A stretch of DNA of 64,000 nucleotides, taken from contig CM075770.1 of NCBI GenBank assembly GCA_037974665.1, forward strand, positions 67,529,850 to 67,593,849, read 5' to 3'. The notes under the pieces are model-generated. The model was not told where the DNA came from. It was given only the letters and a program-made list of their open reading frames with translations, and made no database searches. The translations under genes and the position numbers were made by a program. Source of the DNA: Ehretia macrophylla (taxonomy: Eukaryota > Streptophyta > Magnoliopsida > Boraginales > Ehretiaceae). Below are positions 20,111-32,131 of the stretch, one piece after another. Position 1 is the stretch's first letter; every line of letters begins with the position of its first letter.

Positions 20111-23100
20111 AATGTGTTATAATGACTAGCATAATACAACGAGACTAAAGCACAATAATTGGTAAAAGGACTTCATCATAGCTAACACTTTGGCTTTGAT
20201 GATATCTTTTAGAAACCAATATAGCTATAAAAGGTCATTACCGTTTTTTTTTAAAATTAATTTCAACCTTTATCTCGGAGATCAATATCCAGATTAAGCT
20301 AAAGTATATGGAGTCTCATTATTATGCTTTGCATTATATAGTTTCTTGGGGTTGATATCAAATATACCATTTCTAATCATAGGATCAACTAATTGATAAT
20401 TATCTCAAATACACAAACAACGTTTGTGCTTCCAAAAGGATATCCCTATATTCTTTTAAAGAATGAGATATACTACTAGATTTTCAAAGATCTTGTGTGA
20501 TGACTCATCTCGAACCTTATTGAATAGATTCATTACTTTGGTCTAGGTGATTTTATAGCTTTAGAGGATACATCCTTGATTTCTATTTTATTATAAAGTA
20601 ACATCTTCTTGAACAAAACCTTTTCTTCAAGAAAGATTACAATATAATAGATCAATAGACATTGATCATTAAATAAAAATTATATAATACAAAACTAGGA
20701 TATACTATAAAATTACCTTTAACCAAAACTCCCACTAGTCCTTTAAAAAACTTTGCAATAAAAGTAGGACAAACCAAAATTAATACATTTAATACTTGGT
20801 TGCCATCCAACTTATATCAAATATAAAGTTCTAGCAATAGGAGGCAGTTATTATTCAATATAATATTAAATTAAGGAAAGCATGACCCACAAATAAATAG
20901 AATGATTAGTCAAACTAATCAACAACTTTACTACGTCCAACAAAGCACGGTTTTTTCACTAAGAAAACCCTATTTATTTGTGGTACACCGGGCATTATTA
21001 ATTTCGATACTATATCAAAATTTTAGGATACTCAAATAAAATAGTACTTAAGTATTTTGCCTTCATGATCTAATCATAAAGCACTAATACATTTTTCTAT
21101 ACGAGCCTATTCTCAAATAGCTCTAAATACATCAACATGTACTAATCCAAATAAGCTAGTAGTTTTAATCCTTTATCAAACAAAGGATGACTTGGTTACC
21201 TTTCAAATAAATAAGATGTATAAGTTGATCAAACCAACTTAATCATCATCTTATTTTTAGAAAAACCTAATCATGTAGAAACTACAATTAATTTAGATTA
21301 TTTGAGTAATCTTAAAATTTGGTGGATGGTTATAACGGTTGATAATATGTTTGCAATACATTCTTTCGTCCATATTAAGATAATAAAAACTACACTATAA
21401 TGCGCTTATACAAGCTTTAAGAATATACATTTTATTCCTAATATCATTTAGGTATAATCCTTAAAATACAAAATATGTCCAGAAGGCATCCAAACAAATT
21501 GTCTCTAGCTAACGCAACAACCTTTGTTTCATTTGCTAACACTAAAAACATTCCACGCTTCTGAAAGCGCACTACTGAGATTAAGATTCTATCCTCGAAC
21601 ACATTCACTAATGTTTCACTAGATTCCATAAAGTAGTACCAATCACAATGAAAGAAGATTTATAATTCATAGTAGCTTTACAACCTTGACATTCAAGCAA
21701 TAAAGATACTTTGGATTAAAACCTCTTTTAATGTTCGGTTTTAAGGCTATGAAAACATCATTTACACATGCCCATACAATCCTTAATTTTCTTCTTAGAT
21801 ATGCTCCCATTGGCTAATAGAAATCATCCATTTTTGCCTTTCTTCTTTGCATTACCACTAACCAAAGAGGAAATACAAATATGAGAATGAATTCCATTTA
21901 TATCTAATATCATGCATTAAATATGCTTACCACAAAACCATTTGCTAGTTTAGAATTATATTATTTACATATTGCATAACCTTATGCAAACTATGAAAGA
22001 ATACAAATCCTTAGCATATTTAATTTGTTTTACTTATCAACCAAAAGTACTACAAACTTTTATTTTCATTCTTTATCAAGGTAAAAAATAACGGAGCATA
22101 TAACTCTAAGACTTTGTTAAGTTTCTAAGAACCATTCTTAGATAATAACGTTAATCAAAAAGTTTGGTCTAGTTGCACGATAAAAAGTCTAGTTAATTGA
22201 AATAACGGGTTCACTGTTGTAGCCATAAACATATGCAGAAAATAAGATCGCTAGTTGACATAAACTTGTTAAAACATTTAATTTGGCATTTAATTAAATG
22301 ATACCTCCCACTAATTTTTATCGATTCCTACACTTCCTAAATGAGATCGTGAATCTAATTAAAGATTCATTAGTAGGTGACCATAGTTCTCTTTAATATG
22401 AATACCCCTCAGCTTTGGTGCATTATTGGAATATACATACAAAAAGTTAGCAACGATTACTATCTATATCACTATATAGGATATGGTCATTTTGCCCCTA
22501 AATCACCTTAACCTCAGCTTTGGTGCATTATTGGAAACGTGATCTAGTTAGATTACACCCACCATCACAGTGTTGCGACGATTTGAATCCCAGACCTCAG
22601 CTTTAGTGCGTTATTGGCCTCGTGATATTGGAACAACACGACATCACTATGCTTGCTAGGTAAATATAATACTTTCATAGAATATGTCTTCTTACCTTTG
22701 GGTTAGCCAAGATATACCCAATCGAGCAAATATAACCTAGGATAGTGGAGGGCAACGATAAACACTTTTACCGCTTTACAATCTAATATGTTTGCACATA
22801 GGAAGATTTCGAATTTAATTAAGTCTCACTTTGCACATTAGTCCATTTAGCATGCATACATCACATATAGGCAAATAAATAAACATACATACAAAATCAT
22901 ACATCATGGTGGATCATGGACTTGGACTATGAATCAAATCAAGACAAAAATAAAACCTAACCAAACACATCAACATGTCTTCTTTGGTCTTGTCTCCTTG
23001 AATTCTTCAAAGATCCAAAGCACATCCAACTCCTTGGATGCAAACTTCTTGTAGAAATTACATATATTATGTCTCACTACAAATTTCTCTCAGTTGCAAG

Positions 23101-24108
23101 AAAATAAAACGAGACTTATGTCTCAATTACATACTAATGAATGATATAATTAGTTACAACACCATCTAATGAAATTACAACTAATTAACCATTCATTAAC
23201 CAAGTCCATGATCAAATTCACCATTTATCATCCAACATCACAATGTAAGATAAAACTCATAAAGCATAGGATATGCATCATATACATAAACAATAAAGCT
23301 AAACAAGCAAGCTAACACAAACTAATGTATCCAATACATTAAATAAAGAAAAGGCATGTTTGCAATAAGTTTCATATCTTGAGATTTTAGCATCTCATGT
23401 TACACAACACAAAAGAACGTCTAGATAAAATTAATTTTAAGTCCATACTTGTTGAATAAGGCCCAATGCAAATCCTTTGTTAATTTTATAGCCCAATTTG
23501 AGTTCCAAGGCTCATATTAATCTTCACTAAGAAAAACAATCTCATCTAATCTTATTAGACTAAAGCCCACTGATTTTTAAGCCCATTGGACTTAACCAAA
23601 GTCAAACGACTTAGTCATGGCTTTTAATTTATGACCCATCATAAATCTACTGCACATATACCAACTATTTTGACTCGTTTAGCCTACCTAAAGTTCTCCA
23701 AAAATTATGAAATTTTGCAGAGACCTAGCACTTCAAGTGTAGATAGTTTTAGAATCAAACGGAACACAATTCGGAGTTAAATTGACTAAGTTATGCCCTT
23801 TGGAACACAACTGCGCAAACTGTCCAGCTTTATGCGACAATCAGTGAACTTACTGATTTTGATTTTTTTGAAACCCTTAGCCACGAAATTAGGAGATGCA
23901 TATTAGAGGATGAAATGTTCTACTATCTCTATAGCATAACATATCCAAAAATCAGTGAAATATAACAATATTTACTATGCCAAAACAGTCACGTAAAAAC
24001 AGTGGACAGAAATATTTTCAGAAATGTTGAAACTCTTTCCTTGTTCTTTTGTGCTCAAGATTTTAGAAACTTTAAGCAAACACATATGTAATCACATGAA
24101 CATCAAGT
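20111..24108 (-). mobile_element. Unrecognisable interior of the copia element
   Basis: Expected to hold leader, gag, protease, integrase and the first part of RT, but AT-rich decay has left no frame longer than about 60 codons and I recognise no motif. Three copies of a 24-base word are present (22407-22618). Confidence 0.55.
22407..22618. repeat. Three copies of CCTCAGCTTTGGTGCATTATTGG
   Basis: Copies at 22407-22430, 22512-22535 and 22595-22618, spaced 105 and 83 bases. The first two are identical over 24 bases and the third has two to three changes. The sequences between them are unrelated. On the element strand the word reads CCAATAATGCACCAAAGC. Confidence 0.9.
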
Positions 24109-24124
24109 CCTTGCTCTTATACCA
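24109..24124 (-). other. Primer binding site of the copia element
   Basis: The minus strand reads TGGTATAAGAGCAAGG two bases inside the 5' LTR, one change from the TGGTATCAGAGC complement of initiator tRNA-Met. Confidence 0.85.
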
Positions 24125-24126
24125 CT

Positions 24127-26481
24127 TGAAGGATCTTGTATATTTAGAGCTATGAACATCATCAAGCTAAGAATTGAGCGGAAGCGAAACATGACATTAA
24201 AAAATTTATGGAATTCAAAGCATGATGTTCATTTGAAACTCTAATCTTGATATCATGTGATTAACATATGCAAAACATATATATAGTAAGTATATATATT
24301 GACAATAGATAGTAGAAGAATATACCTCTTGTAGAAAACTCATGGAAGCCATAGATCTGAATTTTCGCACACTTGATGGAAGACACCTCCTCTTGAAACC
24401 ACAAGAGCTCTAGTCGGTCCACACGAACAAAGAATGGCTTTTCCATTTTCGTGGTTGTTTTGTGCTAGATCTACCATGGAAGATTTATGAGCTTGTTGGT
24501 GAAGAAGAGAGCAAAACCATTTCTTTCTTCTTCCTTGTTCATGGCAACGCTTTTGCTGAAGAAGAAGAGAAGACAACTTCATCTCTTTTGCTTCATTTTT
24601 CAACCATGCATGATGAAGATGATGAAGAAGAGAAGACTTCTTCTTCTCATTATTTGCTGCCTTTTTCTCTGATTTTCAGCCATGGAGGCTTAAGGGAAAA
24701 AGTGAAGAAGACAACTCTCTTCTTGGTTGAACAAGAAAACAATTCTTCTTCATCATTTTCTTTCTCCAACGTGTGCAGAGAAGAAAATGTGACAAGCCTT
24801 GTCATCTCTTTCCTTCTTTTCTTGTTCTTGTCTCCTTTTAAAATAAAAGAGAAGACAACCTTCCTTGAATTAAGGTTGTGTTGTTTTGTCTCTTTGTTAG
24901 AAAAGAAATGATGACAACTTTGTCATCTTTTATTTCTTTTATTGTAGTATTTTTCCACTAATGTATTTAAATATTCAACCTAATCACAATTAGTTGAAAT
25001 TATGAAAATAACCTTTTGATATTTTCACATTAGTCCCAACACTTAATAATAATTGCATATTGACCTCAATAACTTTTAAAATGTCAATTACACAATTGTT
25101 AACTCCTTAACAATTACACAATTGTTAACTCCTTAACAATTATACAATTGTTAACTCCTTAACAATATAAGTGAAACAAAATATAATTGTTAATACTTTA
25201 ACAATTCAAGAGAAACTAAATGCAATTATTAACACTTTAACAATTCAAGAGAAATTAAACGCAATTGTTAACACTTTAACAATTCAAGAGAAAATAAATG
25301 TAATTGTTAACACTTTAACAATTCAAGAGAAACTAAACGCAATTGTTAACACTTCAACAATTTAAGAGAAATTAAATCAAGCTCAATAGGAAAAACATTC
25401 ACCATGCTCTATTGTGTATGACCTTCTAGATTCACTACTATATAGCACTGAAGAAACGTTGAACACTTTCAATGTTAATCGTGCTATTCGATTTGTTTAG
25501 AGAATGTCTCTCGTCATTCTCAAAACACCCTCAGAGTTCTTGAGTGACGTTCTAGCTACCAACGTATCAAGACAATTTATAAAGCAATGAAGTCTTATTC
25601 AAGTGAATCTATTTATGGTCGCCGATTATCGTGCAATTCAATCCTTCCATTAATTGTCCCATCGAGCAAGAACCATGATTCGATTAAGTTCATAAACTCG
25701 ATACCATGTATAGATCTAATTGGTGTAATGAGAGATGACACATGGAAAACCCTTTCTCCATCATTCATACCTTGGCCAAGGATTTCCTCATTAAACAACA
25801 ATCTTAGATCGCATAGGACATCACCTCACGCCGGAGATTAACGGATCCTCTCTTGACCACTACTTGTCAATCACTATACCAGACGAATGAAACTGCAAGA
25901 AGACGTATCTCATCTCATTTGCCGAAACAATCATTGTCCAAACGCTAGAATCAAACCCAAATACATATGACAACCGTAATGTCTCAAGTCTAAGGATTAG
26001 AAGCACAATCGCAACGATTAACAAATTATTAATCCAAAGTCATGTAATTTGTTATTCACGTCACATTCAATGATCTATTCAACGAATAGTCATCCACATA
26101 TTTGTTAGTCGCATCGCTATGCTGTTATGCCACGTGGCTCATCATCCTTTATCATTAACATCTCTATGTTAATCAAAGGTAACAACACATGTGATAGTCC
26201 ATAATTGATTATTAAAGTCACGATCAAATAATCTAAGGACTATGAACAGTTTAAGTATTTATCATATTAAGGAAATACGCCAACATATTCTAAACGCTTT
26301 TAGAATACATTCCTCTAATGAAAATACTAGGGACTCATTCATACACGTAAAGAAGGAGAATATGAGCGTCCTAATTATGTCAATATGTAAACGAACATAT
26401 AAACACTAATTCCATAAGTAAATGTCAAAATGTCGCAATATATGTCATCCAAATATGTAGCATTGGGGCATATCTCTAACA
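24127..26481 (-). mobile_element. 5' LTR of the copia element
   Basis: The high-coordinate LTR, 2355 bp, co-linear with 16591-18971. It has the same GAA/CTT-rich stretch and a tandem array at 25085-25375. It ends at the second GCTTA copy, beyond which mitochondrial-like DNA resumes. Confidence 0.93.
25085..25375. repeat. Tandem array in copia LTR (5' copy)
   Basis: Counterpart of 17546-17870, with about three short AATTGTTAACTCCTTAAC units followed by about five 39-bp units. It is one short unit shorter than the other copy, which explains most of the LTR length difference. Confidence 0.88.
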
Positions 26482-29400
26482 GCTTACACATTCTCTGAAA
26501 AATAAGAAGACTTTTTTCTTATGCTTTACGGGTACGGGATGGGATCTTTGTTTTTGGGCTCTCAGAGTGGTGTACTCGCTACTGACATGGGACTATTTCC
26601 CTGATATTAGACTGGACTTAGGTTACCTACTTACTCAAGTTTTGAATCCTCATAAGAGGAAAGCAGCAACTTTCTATTTATAGAAGGTAGATTAGTTCTT
26701 TCATATCCGATCATCAACTGCATAACTAGAAAAAGGGGATTACAAATCAAATGGAAAAGCACCGACTACTTTAAAATGAAAAGACACCTACGCCTTCAAA
26801 GAAATCCTATTTGAAGAGAGTTGTTACAGGTATAGTATCTACTCATTCCTAAAATCAAGGAAGATCACGAGCGCCTATTGGCTTTCTTGCATATTCGACT
26901 CTCTAATGCATATTTCACTTCGCTACTTTACTCTAGTTTGATAAAGTGGAATGAAAGTTGATATTGTACTTTACTTGAAAGAGATACTACATCAATAGTT
27001 ATTCCTTCTTATAGAAGAGAGCTTCGAATTCTTTCTGCTTAAAAAAGGCCGAAGTCCATCACCCTAAAACTAATAATAGAATGGTAATCCAACTGATTGA
27101 TGACTATACTAGGGCTGCTTAAGACCGGAATTTATCTAACGCTTAACAGGATTTGCGCCATAAAAAAAGTCTAAAATGGCCGTACAGAGCCTGAGCCTAT
27201 TCTCATCAGACAAAAGACCAACCTCTGGAATCGATCTAATATTTGAAATTCATTTATCACCCCGCTAAATGAATTTTACACTTTTTTATATTCTTTATGT
27301 TGGGTTCTTACATTTATTCTATATTTGTTTAATTAGGGAAGTAGCCTAGCTAAGCTGGGGAAAACTCCTAATGGAAAGAGTACTCTCATTAAAGCTAAAA
27401 TGGGGTGACATATTACCATTGACCTCAGATCTTACACCAGATTTCCTCTTCCCGATCCCGCGAAAAAGGCAGATGCTCCTGTAGGTAGGAGCTACTTCAC
27501 TTTTGGTGTTCAGCACTCCCTTCAAACTGATATCCAAAGATTCCCTGTAATAGGATGGCTTGAAATGATGGTTTATTACAGGTTCTGGTGACATGAATAG
27601 GATGAGCATACGAATGAGTTGGAACATGGATAACGTAGTGGTTCAAGCCGATTGAGAGTATGAAATTACTGATTGAAGATTGTTCAATTGAGATGGGACG
27701 AAGCCCTGCTAGCGAAGGAATGCATCCAACATAGTAAAACAATGTTCCATTCTTTTCTACGACATCCTTCCGCATCGGAGGCGAGCGGAGTGAAGAATTG
27801 AAAGGGAATCAAATCAAAATGTTAAGGAGACTCGAAAGGTGAGGTGCGCTATTGAAATCACTGGTCTGGGCATCCCAGGGGCTACATGCAGGCTTCGACT
27901 CAGATGACAAAATATTCTATGTCGTCTGTTGCTTGGTCGCTCTCTCTTATATATGTCATTGTCTAATTTCATCACTTCGGGGGGTATAGTAAGTAGGCTT
28001 ATAACCATTCGGATGTGAGTCCTCGAAAGTGAGCTCTACGAACTGGTTGTTATTTCGATTAGACAGGCATCAAAAGTCATCAAGTCTTGGCTTCTCGAGC
28101 AGCGGCTCCAATTATAACAATGAAAGAAGGGATTTATTAGCAGGTAGCCGGCAAATGTAAATCCCCATGGGAACTCTAAGAGGCCCAATGCATTCGCAGA
28201 GTAAGCCGAATCAACTGAATCAATTACATCAGCAGAAGCAGCTGAATCACTTACATCAGCTATTTTGTCTGCACAACTAAGTGACAGAACATCAAGAAGA
28301 GGAGCATCCTCGCTCAATCTGATAATAGGATTGTTAGTCTCCCTTATGACTAATAATAAGAATAGTACTTATCACCATCCCTTAGCTCCAAACATGGTTT
28401 TAAAACCCCAAACCTTGTGGCTGGCTTAAGCCTATCAATTAGGCAGTTCTTATACTCCTTCATACCGGAGCCTCTTGTCGTATATCCCAATCTTATTCGT
28501 ACCGCCCAGATCAGGCAAGTTCATTTTCATTGCTGTTGCTTATCCCCTATTGGTATCACCATCTCATGTAGCTCGCCATGCCCATGCACTTGGCCATCTC
28601 ATGGATCTTAACCAAGCCATGGCGTAAGAGATTCTTACTAGAGGGGGAATCGCAAGTGGTTCTACCCAAACCTGGATTTTGGCTTGTTCCCGAGCATATG
28701 TGGCACTCGCCGATTGGTCCAAAGAAATTGGTGATGTTATTTCTTTCTATGCCTATTGGGATGTGGGAACCATAAAGGTGTTCTTTCTTCAGTTGAGTTA
28801 TCATCTGCACTTTCTTTCCTTCTTGCTATTATGATATCGTTTATACTTTTATTGATACGAACGATAACCATATGAATGCTTCTTCCTCAACTCAGCCTAG
28901 TATTGTCATTTTCTAAGCCTAATGTCGTAAAGTCATAAAGGCGCTACTGTTGTACATGAGAGAGCCTTTTTTCCATAGGGTCGGGTAGAGATCATAGGTA
29001 ACCGACTCCAACTCCCTCATCTGATCTCTCTCTTGTAACGGCCCCGTCAGAGGCATTGGTCATGGGATAAAGGCTTGGGAGTAGTGAAGTAAGAGAAAGG
29101 ATCTCCCGGCCATGCACATTTTGCCTTGGTTTGCCTACCAGCAGTTGATTACCCTATAAACAGGCACAGCAGATTAAACAACTCAACATGATAGCTTTCT
29201 ATAGGCCGACGGGCAAAACTCTTTCTCATTGACATCTTATGGATAAGCCATGTATCTGGAAGATTGGACTCGCTCTTATAATTTTGTATTGTGAGGAAGT
29301 TGGAGCCCAGTGAAATAAGCCCTTAGCACGGGCGTCCGGTGGTGGGCACTCTAACTGTGACTCCCAAACGTGAAGATATGATTCTGACTCCGCTCTTACA

Positions 29401-31429
29401 GTCGATTGAAGTGTTAAAGGTAGGCCAGGAAGGATTAGAACTGCTAACGAGGAAGTATGAGCCTATAATAGGGCACAAGATCTTTAAACAAAATAAACCC
29501 CAGAGGTTTGGGAGACGTCGAGGCGAATAAAAGGGGAATGAGGATGGTCTAGAATCAATTCTTTTCATAGCCCCTGAGCCAAGTAGTTGATGCGCTAAGG
29601 AAGCTAGAGAACTAGGAGCAAGGGCTGCTATCGGCTTAGGCAAGAGTCTTTATGCAGTTGTAGTGAGCAACGAGAAATGTTAAATAAAATGCCCTAAGGG
29701 ATGGATGCTGTGTATCGGTACTTTAACTATATATGGGCTACCTCGTGTATTGATGAAGCATTGAGTATTGAGGGATCCTCGGGGGAAAACAAGGTTTAAG
29801 CATTCCATTCCCTCAATCCCCCAATGTTAGGGGAAGGGTAGAAGAATTCCAATATGTTACACCTCAGATACGCCAAGACCAGCCCCAGGTGCGACCCGAG
29901 ACTTTGTCAATGAAGAAGGAGTCGTTAATGAATTGATTGAAGTGAAGCAAGGGGTGACTCCTTCAAGCCGGAAAAGGGCGTTTTCGATCACGAAAGACCA
30001 TATTTTTTGTTTGTTTTTGTTGGATAATCCTTTGTATCCAGATTATTATATAATAAGTAGTTTCTCCATCAGTGACGCTACGTACCTTCCATTGTAAGGC
30101 AAATGTGTTCTCTTCTAGGCGGTTTCCCTGCCAACTATTGGAAGTTCTCCTGAGAGTTTCCTTGCAGACAATTGAGTTGTCTTCTATCCCATTGCCCTCT
30201 ATGCATTTAGTCCTAAGACAGATAGAATCTAGGGCTTGATTCTAGTTTTCCTATGGGGAGTCGAAATCTTTCTTTCTTTTCGAGAGCGGGGCTATATTTC
30301 CCTAAGAGCTCTGTTCTATTGCTGTCGATTTTAGATCAAGTGCCATCAATCTCTTTTGGGCAAGTAAGAAAAGGTCTGTAGACGCTCGACTGTTTCTATT
30401 TCTTAGTGTTACTGAGTATTACTTAACTAGTTAGTATTCTATTAATAGGGTATTAATATTATCTTAAGATTCAAATAAGATATATACATATTTAGTATTT
30501 TAAGTTAAGAGAATATCAAAGTAAAATGGTCCTAAAGTAGCTTGACTAAAAGGATAGGGAAAGCTAGTGGAATGGAAGTACCTCACCTCTTCCACCGGTA
30601 TCTTTATCTTTCAGTTAAGGTAATATTACAAGTTCATATGGAAGGGCTAAAGGGTATTCCCTTGTTAGTGATGTAAAGAAAAGAAAGGTTATTCTCCTAT
30701 GAGGAATGCTAAGTCTGTCTGCCGAGATGGCTGTTATTACTTATGTCTGGGGATTTTCCCCTTATTTTTGCTCTGGGCTTTGTCACCGCAGGATAAGTAT
30801 GTGGGTTATGTATGGTATCCTCCCGATATATATGGGTTATGGCAGTTATCCCCTTTCTCGTCAATGTTTAGAGCCGAGCTTGTTGGAAGTCACAGATTTC
30901 TTCTTGTTGTTTGCTGTAGGATTCTCCCAAGCCAAGTTGGAGTCATAAGATACTCCCCTGCATTTTGAGTAATAAAGGCATCAAGAATTTTTGCCATCAA
31001 TTTTGTTGGAGTATGAGCTCCCTTGAATACATTTGTAGTTCCTTTTGATGGGGATTGAGTTGGAGTCCCTGTCTCCGTATTCCACGTAACAGTAGTCCTG
31101 GTATCAATAGGTGAAGTCCCCGTATTGCTATTTCGCTTTCCACCAGTCTTCATACCAGTCCTCAATTAATACTTGTAGTAGATTCTCTTCTCGAGTAAGA
31201 GAGTAGGCAAGATAGTGTAAGATTGATTGAGAATATGGAGCATATGTACAACTGAGTTATGTTCCAGCCATTGGGATAGATGCAGTTGGATTGGTCCTTT
31301 TAATTGGGGTTCTTTCTCTAGTAGCAGTCTCCAATCCAACTGTCTCTTTTTCCTGTGAGTGTGAGTTCTCTTTGGAGTTCCCAACCAGGAGGTGTAGGAG
31401 TAGTTTCGTTGGCCTTTTTTGCTATTACC
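26482..31429. other. NUMT block 3
   Basis: Joined to block 2 through the GCTTA duplication, so the two were continuous before the copia insertion. It has the texture of plant mitochondrial intergenic DNA, with many short unrelated open frames on both strands (for example 28036-28317 minus, 29323-29643 minus, 30699-30968 plus and 30890-31453 minus). I recognise no standard mitochondrial gene, rRNA or tRNA in it. Mitochondrial origin is inferred from continuity with atp6. Confidence 0.6.
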
Positions 31430-32131
31430 TATAACGCCCCAACTCCATCCCACCTACGATCAGTCGGGACACAACGGTATTTCGACAGTATAATGGCAGT
31501 AACACAGACATCAGGGCTCTAAACCAACCCTTTAAAACTTCATACAACCAACTCCAAAGATCAACAACAACTCCACAGCCATGTTAACAATATACAATGC
31601 AACCATATTCATATACTATACATTCTTTCAACAATTCATTCATAAGTTATGCGCCTTTGTTCCAACATCAACTATAAGCCAACCATACATAAACTATATT
31701 ATACATTTGCAAAATAGATTATAGACTAGTCTAGCAATCCTATTCATATTCCAAAAGAAAGACTACTAAACTAGCATTACGTAAGTCATTATCTTTAGAT
31801 AAGTTAAACAATACAATATATTACAAAAACTAGAACAAACTCATGGAAATTACTTTAGCACATAAGACTCGTCCACCTATGCCACATTCTCAGCTTCCTG
31901 AGGCACGTACCCGTAATCCGGTTCAGTAAAACCCGCTTGCAGATAACGAATGAGAGTGAGCTTATATAAAACAAGCCTAGTGAGGATTCGATAGATGTTT
32001 TAAAAGCATTTACTATACCCCTTGGAAATCATCCTTTGAGTACTAAACACACAATGAACATCAATATCAATATAAGTACAACAAATACAAATACCAAACA
32101 ATAAAGATATTCTAGTTGGTGTAGCTCCATA
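31430..32131 (-). mobile_element. L2-family LTR fragment (3' end)
   Basis: On the minus strand this ends GTTGGGGCGTTATA, a decayed form of the GTTGGGGCGTGACA end of the L2 LTR. Its interior matches L2, with GGAGCTACACCAACTAGA near 32100-32125 and a DYGYVP..VDESYV-type acidic frame near 31857-31925 interrupted by one stop. At 32131 it is cut by element D, with CCATA (32127-32131) as a possible TSD copy. Confidence 0.75.

Larger units (their letters stand above)
16591..26481 (-). mobile_element. Full-length decayed Ty1/copia element, TSD GCTTA
   Basis: Two direct LTRs of 2381 and 2355 bp bound a 5155-bp interior. The whole is flanked by GCTTA (16586-16590 and 26482-26486). On the minus strand the LTRs start TGTTAGAGATATGCCC and end GATCCTTCA. 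The PPT GCAAGTGGGAGAT next to the low-coordinate LTR and the PBS TGGTATAAGAGC next to the high-coordinate LTR fix the orientation and are typical of plant copia elements. The interior has only scraps of pol. The LTRs are similar but differ at many sites, so the insertion is moderately old. Confidence 0.93.

Noticed and set aside
25171-25365. Repetitive NTLTIQEKLNA peptide frame
   Set aside because: It is the translation of a 39-bp tandem repeat in the LTR; the frame is open only because the unit is a multiple of three. The other LTR copy is broken.
28036-28317. Ser/Ala/Asp-rich minus-strand frame in NUMT block 3
   Set aside because: It comes from a short imperfect repeat (CAGCTGAATCA-type words) and matches no known mitochondrial protein.
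30890-31453. Two consecutive minus-strand frames that could be one disrupted mitochondrial gene
   Set aside because: No motif of any mitochondrial gene family is recognisable. The upstream start falls in the neighbouring LTR fragment at 31430, so the frame cannot be original as it stands.
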